Below, in pieces: positions 48,118 to 60,546 of a DNA stretch of 64,000 nucleotides. The position numbers and the translations under genes are program-made. The notes beneath the pieces were generated by a model. It saw only the letters and a program-made list of their open reading frames with translations. It did no database searches and had not been told where the DNA came from. The DNA is from Cephalotus follicularis (lineage: Eukaryota; Streptophyta; Magnoliopsida; Oxalidales; Cephalotaceae): the NCBI GenBank assembly GCA_001972305.1, contig BDDD01000428.1, positions 301,817 to 365,816 of the forward strand, written 5' to 3'. Each line of letters starts with the position of its first letter. Position 1 is the stretch's first letter.

Positions 48118-49469
48118 CTAGTAAAAAAGGAAACAACGTCCATAAGTTCATGTTCCACATGCCCAAAAAATTCAATCAAGTTTAGATATTAGAATATTAC
48201 AGTGCCGGCATTTGATGACCAAAAATCTTGACCTAACAGCATGTAAACATCATAAACCTTGACCTGAACGAGTGCATTTTTTTATTTTCTTCAATTGTTG
48301 TTTACTAGAGAAAACGCTTTAGACAAAGGAGGGGGCCGAGGGGCAGGGAGGTAGCGATCAATTACAACAATTTAATAGTTATTAAAATCTCATAAATCAA
48401 ACGAGACCCAAAGCTTTCGTCTAATTGACACACCAGAAGTTAGGACTCAATCTACCACGACGATCTTTCACAGGTTACATAAAGGTGTGCAGAAATGACC
48501 ATATTTAGGCTGCTATGCACACGCTTCTTCCCATCTGTATGTTTAATGACTAATAAAGTTTTTATCTATTCAACTTCAGTCAAACAGATGAAAGCGCAAT
48601 GATCTATTGAAGCATGAGAAAGTAAACAGTAAACACTAAAGGGATTCGGCTTCAGGTAAGAACAGGTCAACCAAAAACTGGAATAGAGAAAGGGAAAAAA
48701 ATGGGTGAGAAATTTTGCTTCTAGCTAAAATGCTTGCCTGAAGTGGTAAAATTTAGCACTAAATTCTTTCTTAGAGCTGTTCTTTTCATTTCCTTAGAAA
48801 CTTACTACATCAATAGAAGTTTATCTCAATCAATAATATCTATATTCTTGCATCTAGTTTTCTAATACAAGGTGACATAGAGTCAGAGTAGTTACCTTAA
48901 GATATTAAACAAAAAGCCAATCAGAGTTTTTACAAATAGGAATTTTCACCTAAACATGGCCATAATTTCTCCTTGACTCGCACATGCATATAAAGAAAAA
49001 GTCAGACACCAACATTTTTTTAATTAGAATCCAAACCCCATCTCAAACTAAATTAAAAATCAAAATCTCAGCATTAATAAACTTCTTAAAAACCTACAGT
49101 AATAAAATGATGCAGACACACTGCATGTTATTATAAAGCTTAAGAACATTAACAAATCAGCTTGGATCATAAAATCATCATTTTCTGCCCAACTTCTCAA
49201 ATCCATGTTGGCGATTCCAAAAACCCGAGATCCAAAACCGCCATCCACACCAAGAAAAATCGAAGCTTTTCAACGAATACTACATAAATTTCAAACAATC
49301 ACTTGATCAAAAGAAAACCCATTTAACTTCTACTCAAGATTCTACAAAATCAGCCTTAAGATCTCGAAAAAATCCTATCCCCCATATCAAAATCAACCAA
49401 AAAATGAAAACATAAACTGAAAAAGTATTAGATCGTAACTAACACGAAATCAAGACCAAATTTTCTTAC
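48118..49469 (-). other. Probable 5'-UTR intron of the EID1-like gene
   Basis: Donor GCTGAG|GTAAG at 49469 and pyrimidine-rich acceptor TTTTTTACTAG at 48118, both on the minus strand, with AT-rich sequence and only short frames between. The leader exon would be 49470 to about 49530. Inferred from splice consensus, not transcripts. Confidence 0.55.
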
Positions 49470-49530
49470 CTCAGCTTCTCAAGTCACTTTTTTGTCACAT
49501 TCCCATAACGCTACTATGCATTGAGAGCAA

Positions 49531-52417
49531 ATGAACAAAGATTAGGGTTTTGTATGTAACAAATGGACAAATAGAAAAAACTCAAAAAAATAAACATGAG
49601 AACTTACATGCAAGGAAATAAATGGGACTTTTTTATTTGGATAAGGGCAATTTCGTCCAAAAAATATACAGTCACACAGAGCAAATGCAAGGAGGAAGAG
49701 AAGGCTTGAGTTGGTAGTTATTTGTTTTTAAGTGGATAAACTTACGGTGATATTTTTCTTTTAAAATAAAAGACAAGTTATTATTTGGCATGCAAAATGA
49801 TTAGGTGGCATCTGCAAAGACGGCCAGTAGGGACCACTCTATGGTATTTATTATTTGATCATTTGAGGGTTGTTTTGTGTAAAGTATTGTCCACAGTTTT
49901 AGTGTTATTTCTTTTTGACGGAATTTATGAGAAAGCCAAACACTATGTTTCTCTAATTTCTGCAGAGGTAACTCTGTTTGTTCTACTATGTTAATATGAT
50001 AGTATGCCGTATGTAAAGCTTATAAACCTCTTTCTCCTTATTTTTCCCGTATGTTGTTCATGTATCTTGTCTGCTTGGCAAACTTTGGCATATGGACAAT
50101 GTAACAGGATAGAGCCAGCTGAAGAATTCTTCTCTAATAGATTAACTAAGAAGGAGAGGAAGGCAACCTTTTCAGTTAAATTAGTCTGTCTTATTACTAA
50201 AGTCACGTTCACTTGACACGTATCACATGGAACCAACAGTTCTCATTCTTAGATCGTCTTAAATCGTGATGATAAGAGGGAGATAACTCCACCATTTAGG
50301 AAAAGTTCAAGAGGAATTCCAGACGTTTTCGCGAGATCAATAACCTCCTCCATAATGCTACCAGTTCAGAGAGAATTACGACATGTACAAATATAAATAC
50401 TCCTAAAAAGATTATGGAGGGGTCGGTTAACTTACCATACTACAATTATCTTCTCTGTTATTAACTGACTTAAGCATCGGAGGATTCTCGGAGTAAAAAC
50501 TCATGAACTTTCGATAGTTTACCTTTTTTGTGTGCAGAGAAGACCAGAGAACATGAATCTAGTAAATTTTTTGGACCATCTTAAATTTTTCTCAACAAAT
50601 CAAATCTCCACACATGGAAGACTATTGTGAAGTTGATTTCTGCATCAACGCTTAATGATTAAATAGCAATGGATAAGAATATGGTCATTTATAAAAATAT
50701 AATATTCTTGGTCCATGAAGATGCATTATTGCACAACTAAAAGATACGATGAAAATTGCCCTTCTTTGAAAATTATGTTACATACTTACATTGTAGCAAT
50801 ACGTGCTTTGACAAAAGAAAACACCTGCAAGCATACTTTCCAATGATATGATACCTTCTTTTTCCCTTCTGTACTTACAATTTTTTTGGCTGCTACATCT
50901 TAAACAAACTGGCATCTAGTCCTTCTGATAAGCGATTAGTAATTTTATCATCTGCCCCAAATGTACTAATTAATGTATATATCTTGGTTGTTAGTTTTAT
51001 TGTGGCCAGAATGTGTGTAAGCTTCTTAATAAAGTTATCATTTCAGTCACTTGCTGATAATGCTTCTTCGATTTTGCTCATGATTGTCACATTCCACAGG
51101 AAGCGCAAGGTCCTGGAGATTGAAGAGAAAAGTCGACCAGGTGGAAATGAGAAATGGAAGATCAAGGGTCTGCAGTCAAGGAAGCGTGCAAAGCAAAGAA
51201 GCCACTCACTCTCTTTACTATTATTTATCATTTCTTTCTCAACCCCGGAGTACATAAAAAAGGTTTCATGTCACAGAGGTTTTAGAAATATCCTAAAGAA
51301 GCAAATCTATCCTCAAGCTTTTGTGAACTTCATTGATATGTATTAGCCTATTGGCTGTTGTCATAGACTGACTTCTGAAACAGTGTATACAAAGATATCC
51401 TAGAAATAATATTGGCTAGAATTAATTGATTTATGGCTATGGAGGCGACCCACTTCAGCATATATGGGAGCCGGTTGGTGATGCGAATCTTGTTCTGAGC
51501 TGTTGTGAGCATTTTCAATGTAGAACAAAATCTCAATGCCACTGAGCAAGGCTAAAGCATCTTGAATAATACCTTCAACTTCGAATGATGGCAAAGGTTT
51601 TTCTTGTTTTATCCGATTGCATAAATAAATTGCGGAATATTTCGATAGTACTAAATTTTTTTCTGGTAAATATAAATATATTGTTGATGAGCTTTTAATT
51701 CGAATGATGGCAAAGGTTTTTCTATTTGGCATGACGGATTTTTTTTTTTTTTTTCTCTTCAAAAGAGTGCCGCCTCTCCTTTTTTTTTATTCACTACTAT
51801 AGCCTTCATTCAGATTTCATACTCTTTTTATACTACGTAGCAGTAGGCTTAGAGGGATGAGTAGTGTTGATTCCACATTGGTACCATCGCTGGGATATAT
51901 TTATATTATGCCCTCATGGGGGGCACCTGTTACAAAACTGCTCAAATGTCAAAAAGGAATCTCTTGTGCCATGAACATCAATGAGGAACAAATGGAAATA
52001 ATCAAATTACCTTCCAACGTTGATTTCGATCACCAACAAGAATGAATGGCCGACAATAAACACAATTTAAGTACAAGGATGAATCCAGTAACAGTTATAA
52101 AAAATTTATTTTCCAATTATAGTACGAAAGTATGTAGTCATGTTTTATTCATCAAAACAAACCCATCACAGTAGGAAAGAAGTCAAAATGGAAAAAGGAG
52201 TATGTGATGCATGCATGTCAACATCAATACACACCACCAAAAGATTCCTAAATCCTCATCCAACTTTATGTATATACTCCGTAAGTCAACTGAAGCAAAC
52301 TCCATTTACAGTTATGCAGCTTCATAAGCTTGCTATCTTCTTTTGCAAGCTTATTTTTTTACAAAAACTCTTTGACAAAACAGATGGCTTGCCAATGAAA
52401 GGAAGTTTGATTTTAAA
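49531..52417. other. Intergenic DNA between the EID1-like and calmodulin-binding genes
   Basis: About 2.9 kb with no convincing gene. A 26-bp direct repeat (core CGAATGATGGCAAAGG) occurs near 51577 and again near 51698. One segment near 51100-51195 reads as a charged peptide after an acceptor-like CACAG but has no partner exons. The right 250 bp are the probable 3' UTR of the calmodulin-binding gene. Confidence 0.45.
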
Positions 52418-54076
52418 TCAGGTGAGAGGGTTTGCGTAAAGTTTGCTCTCTTGAAGGGAAATCACTGTTTCAAAAGCACCCACCAATGCTTTAACCTTAC
52501 TCTTCCGGGTTTCAACAAGTTTACTAGCTGTTTCTTCAATAACGTTGTTCAACAGACCCTGGGAGTCTTTCTTCCCCTGCACATCTTGATGTCTCAAAGC
52601 AACTTTCACTGAATCAGGTTTGCTATCATTTGTGTCACCATCACTCACCCCTCTCCGCTTAAAGCTTCCTTGGTGGTTGCCTTTGACATTTTGGTTGTCC
52701 CCCAATACTCTTCCTCTCCTAAATCTGAGTCTCCTTGGAGTATTATGCTCAGACTGAATGTCAACCACCTTTCCTCTCCTAAAATTTAATTTCACAGGTT
52801 GACAATCAGTTCCCTCAGAATGACCTTTTCTTGACCTCCATTCATGCTCCTCCTCGGAACTCTCTGTTTCTTTCATGTTCACAGTTTCGCCATACTCAGA
52901 ATGAGAGTCTTCTTCTGCTTCTGTCAATATGTTTTCAGATTCCTCTTGATGTTCTTTATTACGTGAAGATGAAAATGGAGATTCTACTAGGGGTGAAGAG
53001 GCTAGTGATGACAATGATCGAGGTGAAGAAGAATCTACAACATAGCTTTCCTTTTCATCAGATTTCAAGGATTTGTTATCACTTTCCATTTTGATGACAT
53101 ACAAGGTTTTTTCCTGGACTGTGTCATTCAGAGGTTGCTCAAGTTCATCAATGCACTGGCCAGATTCAAAATTTCTCATCTCTTTCTGATCTTTCAGAGA
53201 TGAAACAACCTTCAAGCTTCTGTTTTTTCTCGCATTTATGCTTGCGACTCTAACAAGAGAAGGCTTCGGGGACAGAGCAGCTCTCGGTGATGCCAATACT
53301 CTTTTTACAGGTACTTTTAATGTCCCTGTGCTCTTTTCTATTTTGAAGTCACTGATTCTTCGGCCACTCAAACCTCCAGAAGAAGACAATGGCTTATCCA
53401 TCATAGGTTTCAAAGAAATAGCAAGTTTTGCAGGCAACCTTATTTCCATCCCAGATTTCAGCTTCAAAGAAGTAGCATGCTTTTCAGACAAGCTTATTTC
53501 CTTAACATTCGATGAAGCTTGTTTTGACGAGAACCCTACTTTCCCAGAAGGTGATGACACTACTTGCTTTATGGTTTCGGGGGTATCAGAAATATGGGAT
53601 CTTGAATTGGGTGAAGGTCTGAGCTTGATCAACGATGTTTTATTGTTCTTCTCCTTCTCTGTCGCAACTTCATTCACCATTGGATTTTGGCTGTCAGGTG
53701 ACTTGGTATACACTTCACGCATAATAGGTGCTTTTGCAGACATTTTGCACTTAATGATGGCAGAGGTTGCGAGCTTGACCCCCGATGTCTTCTTCCTCTT
53801 TAGCAGAACTGCATTCTCCACTGGATTTTTGTCATCAGATGGTTTTGTTACAATTCTTTTGGAAATGGGATGCCTTGCCTTTGCTTCAAATGCATGTTTC
53901 CTCCCATATTTACAGAAATCATGACAAGAACCAGTAGAAGCTCAGAGATAATGAGGAAGAACTTTATCCCCACAGTTGAAAGAAGTTGATTTTCCCATAG
54001 AATGTCTTCTAGAATAATCTCAATTGAATTTGATAATTTCTGGGGTCGCTGGTAAAATGGCACCCTCCTCAGCCAT
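52418..54076 (-). pseudogene. Plant calmodulin-binding domain protein, with two in-frame TGA codons
   Basis: Nuclear or cytosolic plant protein family whose C-terminal domain binds calmodulin. Read from ATG 54076 (MAEEGAILPATPEIIK) one frame of 553 codons reaches the stop at 52418 but holds TGA at 54022-54020 (codon 19) and TGA at 53944-53942 (codon 45). Protein similarity continues across both: VLPHYL, stop, ASTGSCHDFCKYGRKHAFE is the hallmark N-terminal motif of this family, with Arg expected at the stop. The middle is long, Ser/Lys/Glu-rich and low complexity; the end EETASKLVETRKSKVKALVG and FETVISLQ is the basic amphipathic calmodulin-binding helix. Both stops look like CGA-to-TGA changes. 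Translation could restart at ATG 53743 and keep the C-terminal domain, so loss of function is not certain. Confidence 0.85.
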
Positions 54077-54123
54077 TAAACAAGTATGAGACGGCGAGAA
54101 CAAAAGATGTAGAAAAGACTACC

Positions 54124-55902
54124 CTGAGATATTAACCTCGAATATGTTATTATGTGAACTTGACTTGATTACGTGAACAGTCAAAAGATACAGATCAGAT
54201 ATATCAATAACAGAACAAGCACTCAACAACCTTAACAGACATGGAGTTTTTTGCAAACTACATAGATGAAAAAAATAAATAGAACAGTTACATTGAAGAA
54301 ATCAATTGACAGCTAAAGCTTTAAGAACAATACAATAATAAACTAAACCCATACAAAAAGGCAAACTTCATATTCTTCACACAGTCAAAATAATATGTGA
54401 CACACTATTGACTATTAAATATTATTTAAATCCATCTTAATAGTGAAATGTATAAAAACCCAACATGATGAAAATTGTAAGTAGGGACGGAAATTTTTCC
54501 CGTCCCCGCTCCTCCCGCTCCGCTTCCCTTCAAATGGGGTGGGGAATCCCCGCCCCGTTTAAAGATTTGGGTGGGGATAGGGTAAAAAATATGCTCCGCA
54601 GGTGGGTGTGAGGAGGGGGCAAAGCAAGTGTTTTCCCAGATTCGTCCCGCACCGCCCCGCCCAGCCCCACTTCATCTTTGTATATTTTATCACATATATG
54701 ATATATCAATAAATGAACTTCTCAAAATATTATTGTAATATTATATTTAAGATTTATTGTAATATGTATTTATGTATAACAAATATATATAATTTTTCTT
54801 AAAATTTAAGCATATTAATATGTGAATTTAAGAATAAAAGAAACTATTAGTCATGTGATTGTGTTTAGATTATACATCCATAAAATTAGGGATGCCGATG
54901 ATGTGGATCGAGACAGATTTTACCGTCCCCGTCCCGCCAAAGAAACGCCCTGCCATGAGAAAAGGAAACTCCGCTCCGTCTCCGTCCCGCTCTTTGGTAG
55001 GGTAGGGAGAAAAGGAAACTCCGCTCCAACTCCGCCTCCGCCCCTCTCTTTGGTGGGGTAGGGACGGGAATGGCAAAATCTGCCCCGATCCGTCCCATTG
55101 TCATCTCTAATTGTAAGTACTACATGTACCAAAATGTAAAATTTTTTACTCAAAAAATATAGAATAAGCAGCAGAAAGAATAAGCATTTGTGGATTCGAC
55201 TAAAGTAAACAAAAATCGGTTCCAACATAATAGCACCTTATACACCTTCAATTCAGCAAGCAATCATAAAATAACCAAACAATGAAAGCAATAACAGACC
55301 TATAATATCACAATCCAAACAGCAAATTAAGCTTAAAAAAAAAAAAGACGACCCTTCAAAGCTCAAATCTTCTAAACCATGTCTTATAATTTAATGAACC
55401 CACCAGGAACCCTACTAAAGATTGAAATAGACTGAAAGAGCATCTCAAAAAGAAGTGTAATAGTCTAGCAACAATAAGATGAAATCCATATTCAAACAGA
55501 AACTCAGGGGGTGTTTGGGGAGCTTCTGCAGATCCAGTTTTTAACTGAAAAGTTGTGAAAATAAATAGAAAAAACACAAAAAAAAAAAACGCTTAAATTA
55601 ACATAAAAGCTATAAAATTCGAAAAGCTCGTCTGCTTTATTTTGGAGTTTTTCAGACGCCCCTCAATCACAAAAGGAGAAAAATATACTTACAAAAAAAA
55701 AATGTACCGAGAATAAGCAAATTTTAACGCGAAAACCAGTCACCAAAAATCGATTTTGAAGCAAACCCATATGGTCAAACAAGGCAAGAACAAAAACCCA
55801 TATCACATATTTGTGGGTTTTATAGCCAAGGAATAGACATTAACATCCAAGGAACTACAGAAACCGCGTAGACGTTGAAGAGGAAGTTTTAAGCTTACCA
55901 CT
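54124..55902 (-). other. Possible 5'-UTR intron of the calmodulin-binding gene
   Basis: A minus-strand acceptor (TTAATATCTCAG) ends at 54124, and a GTAAGC donor lies near 55902, followed upstream by leader-like sequence. If real, the intron contains the 628-bp hAT MITE. Evidence is splice consensus only. Confidence 0.35.
54482..55109 (-). mobile_element. hAT-type MITE, 628 bp, GC-rich ends, perfect 8-bp target duplication
   Basis: Left end TAGGGACGGAAAT and right end, on the opposite strand, TAGAGATGACAATGGGAC, form imperfect terminal inverted repeats. Both ends are followed by ATTGTAAG (54474-54481 and 55110-55117), a perfect 8-bp duplication diagnostic of hAT insertion. The subterminal parts are strings of GGGGCGGGG-like blocks and the core is AT-rich. 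It encodes no transposase. It is the same family as 60027-60546 in reverse orientation: both share a core with ATATTGTAATA, TGATATATCA and TATAAATACAT-like blocks. Confidence 0.88.
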
Positions 55903-55909
55903 TGTTTGT

Positions 55910-58900
55910 TGAGACTTGAGACTTATCTGCGACACCAGAAAGCAAAGAAAACGGGAACGGATTGTTATAATATTCGGGGATTGGATTTTATTTTGGCTCC
56001 AACAATGAGTTTGTTGAACTTGTTAGTTTTGTATTTGCTTGAGAGATCGTGCAAGCCAGCAACTCTTTGTTATTGGTTTCCGGTGGGCTTTGAGGGTCCC
56101 TGTGGGCTTTTCTCTGTGTTGCGTGTTTGTTATGGATTTTCTATTACTCTGTTCTATTTTATTGAGAGAAAGAAAATGTGAGAGATTCGATTCTTCTTTA
56201 TAAAATCTTGAAGAGAGAGATGATTTGAAATCTAAAGAGAATAGGTGAAGTTTAGGTAAACTTATGGCTTTTGGTTGGTAGTGAAATTAAAATAAAAAAC
56301 ATATATATTTTTAAAATACCTCATTTCTTATATAGAAAAAATAAATATATTAGATCGCTAGATCATACTTACTTGTTAAATCACTACATATTCACGAGTT
56401 ATATTTTAAAAATCTAACATATTCATTTTTTTGGTTCTATATACTGTTTATATAGTTAATGATTTAATATATATTGATATTTGGGATAGTTAATAACAAA
56501 TGTATTGTAATACTATTGAGATTTGAGAATACTAAAATTCAATTTTTTATAAGAGATTGATATATGAAAATATCAACTATTACTACGTGTCATAAAAAAA
56601 AATATTGACATCTTTACATGGAAAGAACATAAATTTTGAAAAAATACACATTGTAGTAATTATCTGAATTTCCTTCTTTCATTTACTTTCCTTATATGTG
56701 TAATAATGATTAAAGAGATATATTTAAACATACTACAAAGTTATAGTACTATGGTTGTTATATATGTCATTTTTCACAAATAATGATTAATGAGATATAT
56801 TTAAACATACTACAAAATTATAGTACTATGGTTGTTATATATGTCATTCTTCACAAACATAAATCTTATAAAGGTTTATCGAATGTCAGATAAACGTTTT
56901 AATTTTTTAATTAAGAAGTTGAATCAGACTTCGATCATTTTATGGTCATGTTATTCTTAACGTCGTGAATAAAATATTTGGATTCTCAAAATTTTAGTTT
57001 TAAAAATGAAAAATATCTTTTTATCACTAACAAAAATTAATGTTAAATCTTGGCAAAATAGTTAAGGTCAAAAAGATTATATTTCGTCTATTTTAATAAG
57101 ATGTTCATTTTTTACCCTTATTTTGAAAATGGAATGAAATTAACCAATGCCTTATTTTCATGTTGTTTATTTATTGCTTACATTGAATATTTTAAATATC
57201 TACAACTAGTTTGAACAATTTGATCAAAAGTGAGATCACTTCCTTGTTAATCAGTAACGTGACTTGTTATAAGACAACTTACAATAAAAAAAAATCTAAC
57301 TCAAAAACAAGTTCAAGAAGTTAAAGAATTAAAATGTTGTATATCAAATCAAGTTATTTACTAAAGCAATATGAGATTCATATATGCAATGCTCATTTTT
57401 TATATAACGAAAACCTCCACTCTAAATAGTCGTAGATATGTATTTCTTACTCCTAAAGAAAAAACTCTTCACAATATAGTTTCTAAATCTGTCATTGGAA
57501 TACAAAAGCAGCCTTCTTTATTTTGACATATGACCTTCCAAGTGCACTTGGAATAGTTATAAGCATTATATATCATTTCAGTTGTTGGTATGCTTTTTAT
57601 GCTTAGTTTAATCATGGCCTCTATATGTTTTGAACCTCATAATCTTCAACCTTTCATTTATCCATGAAAATGGTTCATCTAGTTCCACAGAAATATTGGA
57701 AACTTTAAAGTATAGTGGTACATTTGTTGAGTGAAACCAAGGGATTTAGATGTCAAAGGAAAAATGAGGCAACTGTGCCAGCTGATGAGGAGGTCATTCA
57801 ATTCTCAAAGTTTGTTTGTTGGGTAGGGAAGCAACATTCATTAAATCAACTGCCTATAAACATAAATTCTGGAATGTTCCATCCATCTTTTGTACTCTAT
57901 TTTTAGATTACTCTTAATTTAGAAGAAAAATTTTGATTTTGATTTTTTTTTTTGGCAAAAATGAGTTAGCAGATCACTTAACAGAGACAAGTATTTTTAT
58001 TTTTAGAAATTATTCTTGTAAGAGTTATTACCTTGATGATGGACTGATAATATTTTTACTATTGTCCAATTAATTTTTGGTTACAATGCATGCACAAAAT
58101 TAATTAAAAAAAAAAAAAGAACATTGTAGTGAGTAGTATGTAATTTTCACGTCTGTATCTTTTAAAACACTTTATATGGGGGGGCATGTGTAGTGAATAG
58201 TATTTCATTGATATTTTGCTTTAGAGAGGTTATAGATTTTTATTATTATAGTATTGCTTTTTATGGTAGGTTTCATTAATTTGGTTTTTCTTGTAGTTTC
58301 AAGGCTCAACAGTTATTTATTAATCATATAAACTCAGATGATGTCAGTATATAAAATAACTCAATTAATGCCTTTATATATCTCATCAATTCTCCATAAA
58401 ATAAAGAAGTCGTGATAGCTCATATCACACACTAAAGAATTCAATAGTCAAATCACAAGTCTTAAATGTTTAGTTTTTTTACTAAAATATTTATAAAAAC
58501 ATAAACATTGACGATAATAAAAGTTTCTCCACTTTATAAAGGTGTTAAAAAAAGATGGTAACGTTCACATTAGTTGAATAAAGAGATTTATTATTTTTTA
58601 AATGTGTGAGGGATATATTTAATTTGTTAATATGTTTATTGTGTCGAAAATATTAATATAATATCATAATAAGATTCGAACATCTTTATTTAATCAAGAT
58701 TATTATTCAATTCTAAACTTAACTGAAACTACTCAATTTTTGAACTTAATTAAGAACGTATTTTTTACAATTATCACGTTAAAAATACCTTTTTTTTATG
58801 AATATGTTTACGTAGTTAGATCATAAGTTTATTATGATTTAAATATTTAAGGGTCTCTATCTTAAAAAATCCATAAAGTGAGAGAAAAAATGAAATAAAA

Positions 58901-60018
58901 AAGATTCAAACGAATCATCAATAATTAATTAATCAAATAATATCATGTATATTAATTTTTAAATTATTTAAATAAATATATTATTAAATAAATAATTTTT
59001 TAACGATATATATATCATTGGATTGTGTTTTAATTTCTTTAAATCATCTGTCTGCAAGAAAAAGGTGTTGAAAGTGATGATAATATATGACCTAAGGTTA
59101 GCTTCGGTGTACGGAGAAAGGGGCTTTAATAATTTCAACGATGGTGGGCATGAAAAACATGTATATGATTGCACTTCGCATCAATCTATGGGGGCACCAC
59201 AGCAGGCACGCACAAAAGTTTTGACAAAGTTTGTGGAGGAAAGATATATATATTCAAGTAAAGCTAAATAAAAAAATAAAATTTTATTTCAGGTCTTCAT
59301 TTTATTATTATTTTTTTAATTCGACATAAAAAAGTTTCTTTTTTATTAAATATATTGTATTTTGATTTGTCTTAATTTTATGCACTTTATTAAGTCAATT
59401 TAAGAAAAACTTTTAAACCACCTCGTTTTATGTTAACGAACATTAGGAAATGTGCACTAAATTAATTTTTTTTAAAGAAAAGTTACACGTCAAATTAAGA
59501 AAAGTGTAAAATAGGATTTTTTTTATAAAAAAAATTAATAGAAAATTAAAATCACACCTTGGTATTCATATGTAGCTACCAAATATTCCATTTTCACGTT
59601 TCAATTATTTAAATGTTGATGGACCACAAGAGAATTAAGTTTATTATTCTCCATGTGCGTTTAATAATGATAGATGAGAAGTTGATAACAAAATCAATGG
59701 TATGGTCAGTACGTAGAGGAGAATGTTAAAAGTTGAGGAATTCCTTTTATTACCTTTCACTTGTTTCATTAATTCACGACATGCAAGTAGTTGATTTTAT
59801 ATTTGTCCAAAACAAGAAATTAATATTCCTCCATTATTTGCAAAACAAATAAGTTTTCATTTGTGCCTGCCTTGTGCATATTAATAGTCATGCATTTGTT
59901 TCCTGAATTAGACTGTGAGACCATGCATGGCAATATAAATAAAACATTCAAACAAGAATCAAAACTCTCATCTCTCAATTTTTTTTTTCTTTTTATCCAA
60001 ACATAATGTAAGAGGATA
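55910..60018. other. AT-rich intergenic DNA
   Basis: More than 4 kb of strongly AT-rich sequence with only chance reading frames. Its left edge is the likely promoter of the calmodulin-binding gene. Apart from the tandem duplication at 56705 I see no structured element, RNA gene or transposon end. Confidence 0.5.
56705..56857. repeat. 77-bp tandem duplication
   Basis: Two adjacent, almost identical units (56705-56781 and 56782-56857) each starting AATGATTAA and containing TTTAAACATACTACAAA and ATATATGTCATT. It is a recent local duplication in intergenic AT-rich DNA. Confidence 0.9.
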
Positions 60019-60026
60019 TGTAGGAG

Positions 60027-60546
60027 TAGGGATGGCAATGGGGCGGAGCGGGGCGGATTTTACCATTCCCGTCCCCACCCCGTCAAAGAGCGGGGCGGGG
60101 ACGGAGCGGAGTTTCTTTTCCCCATGGCGGGGTGGGGCGGAGGCGGGGACACCATTTCTTTGGCGGGGCGGGGGCGGGGTGGGGCGGAGATGAAAAATTT
60201 TGTCTCCATCGACCTCATCGCCATCTCTAATCTCATGGATGTACAAGCTAAACACTCAAACTCACATATTAATATGTTTAAAATTTAAGGGAAAAAAAGA
60301 TTATATGTATTTTTTATACATAAATACATATTACAATAATATTTTAAGAAGTTAATTTATTGATATATCATATATGGGATAAAATATATGTGATACAATA
60401 TATAAAGACGGAGCGGGGCGGGACGGAGCGGGGAAAACACTTGCTTTGCCCCCTCCCCATCCCCACCTGCGGGGCGGGGATTCCCCACTCCATTTGAAGC
60501 GGAGCAGAGCGGAGGGAGCGGGGGCGGGGAAAATTGCCAGTCTCTA
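60027..60546 (+). mobile_element. hAT-type MITE, 520 bp, second copy of the GC-rich-ended family
   Basis: Left end TAGGGATGGCAATGGGGCGG and right end, on the opposite strand, TAGAGACTGGCAATTTTCCC. Flanks TGTAGGAG (60019-60026) and TATAGGAG (60547-60554) agree at 7 of 8 positions, as expected for an ageing hAT target duplication. GC-rich subterminal arrays of GGGGCGGGG flank an AT-rich core. It is about 100 bp shorter than the other copy and lies 4.9 kb from it, in opposite orientation. No coding capacity. Confidence 0.87.

Noticed and set aside
50984-51346. A 120-codon plus-strand frame with a charged stretch after an acceptor-like CACAG
   Set aside because: No partner exons, no family similarity that I recognise, and the frame starts in hydrophobic AT-rich sequence; probably chance.
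53238-53924. 228-codon plus-strand frame over the calmodulin-binding gene
   Set aside because: Shadow of the minus-strand gene, whose frame carries the family motifs.
57715-57906. Short plus-strand frame of 63 codons that looks protein-like
   Set aside because: Isolated in AT-rich DNA with no splice context, no recognisable domain and no neighbours.
59023-59271. 82-codon plus-strand frame
   Set aside because: AT-rich surroundings, no motif and no similar sequence known to me; treated as chance.
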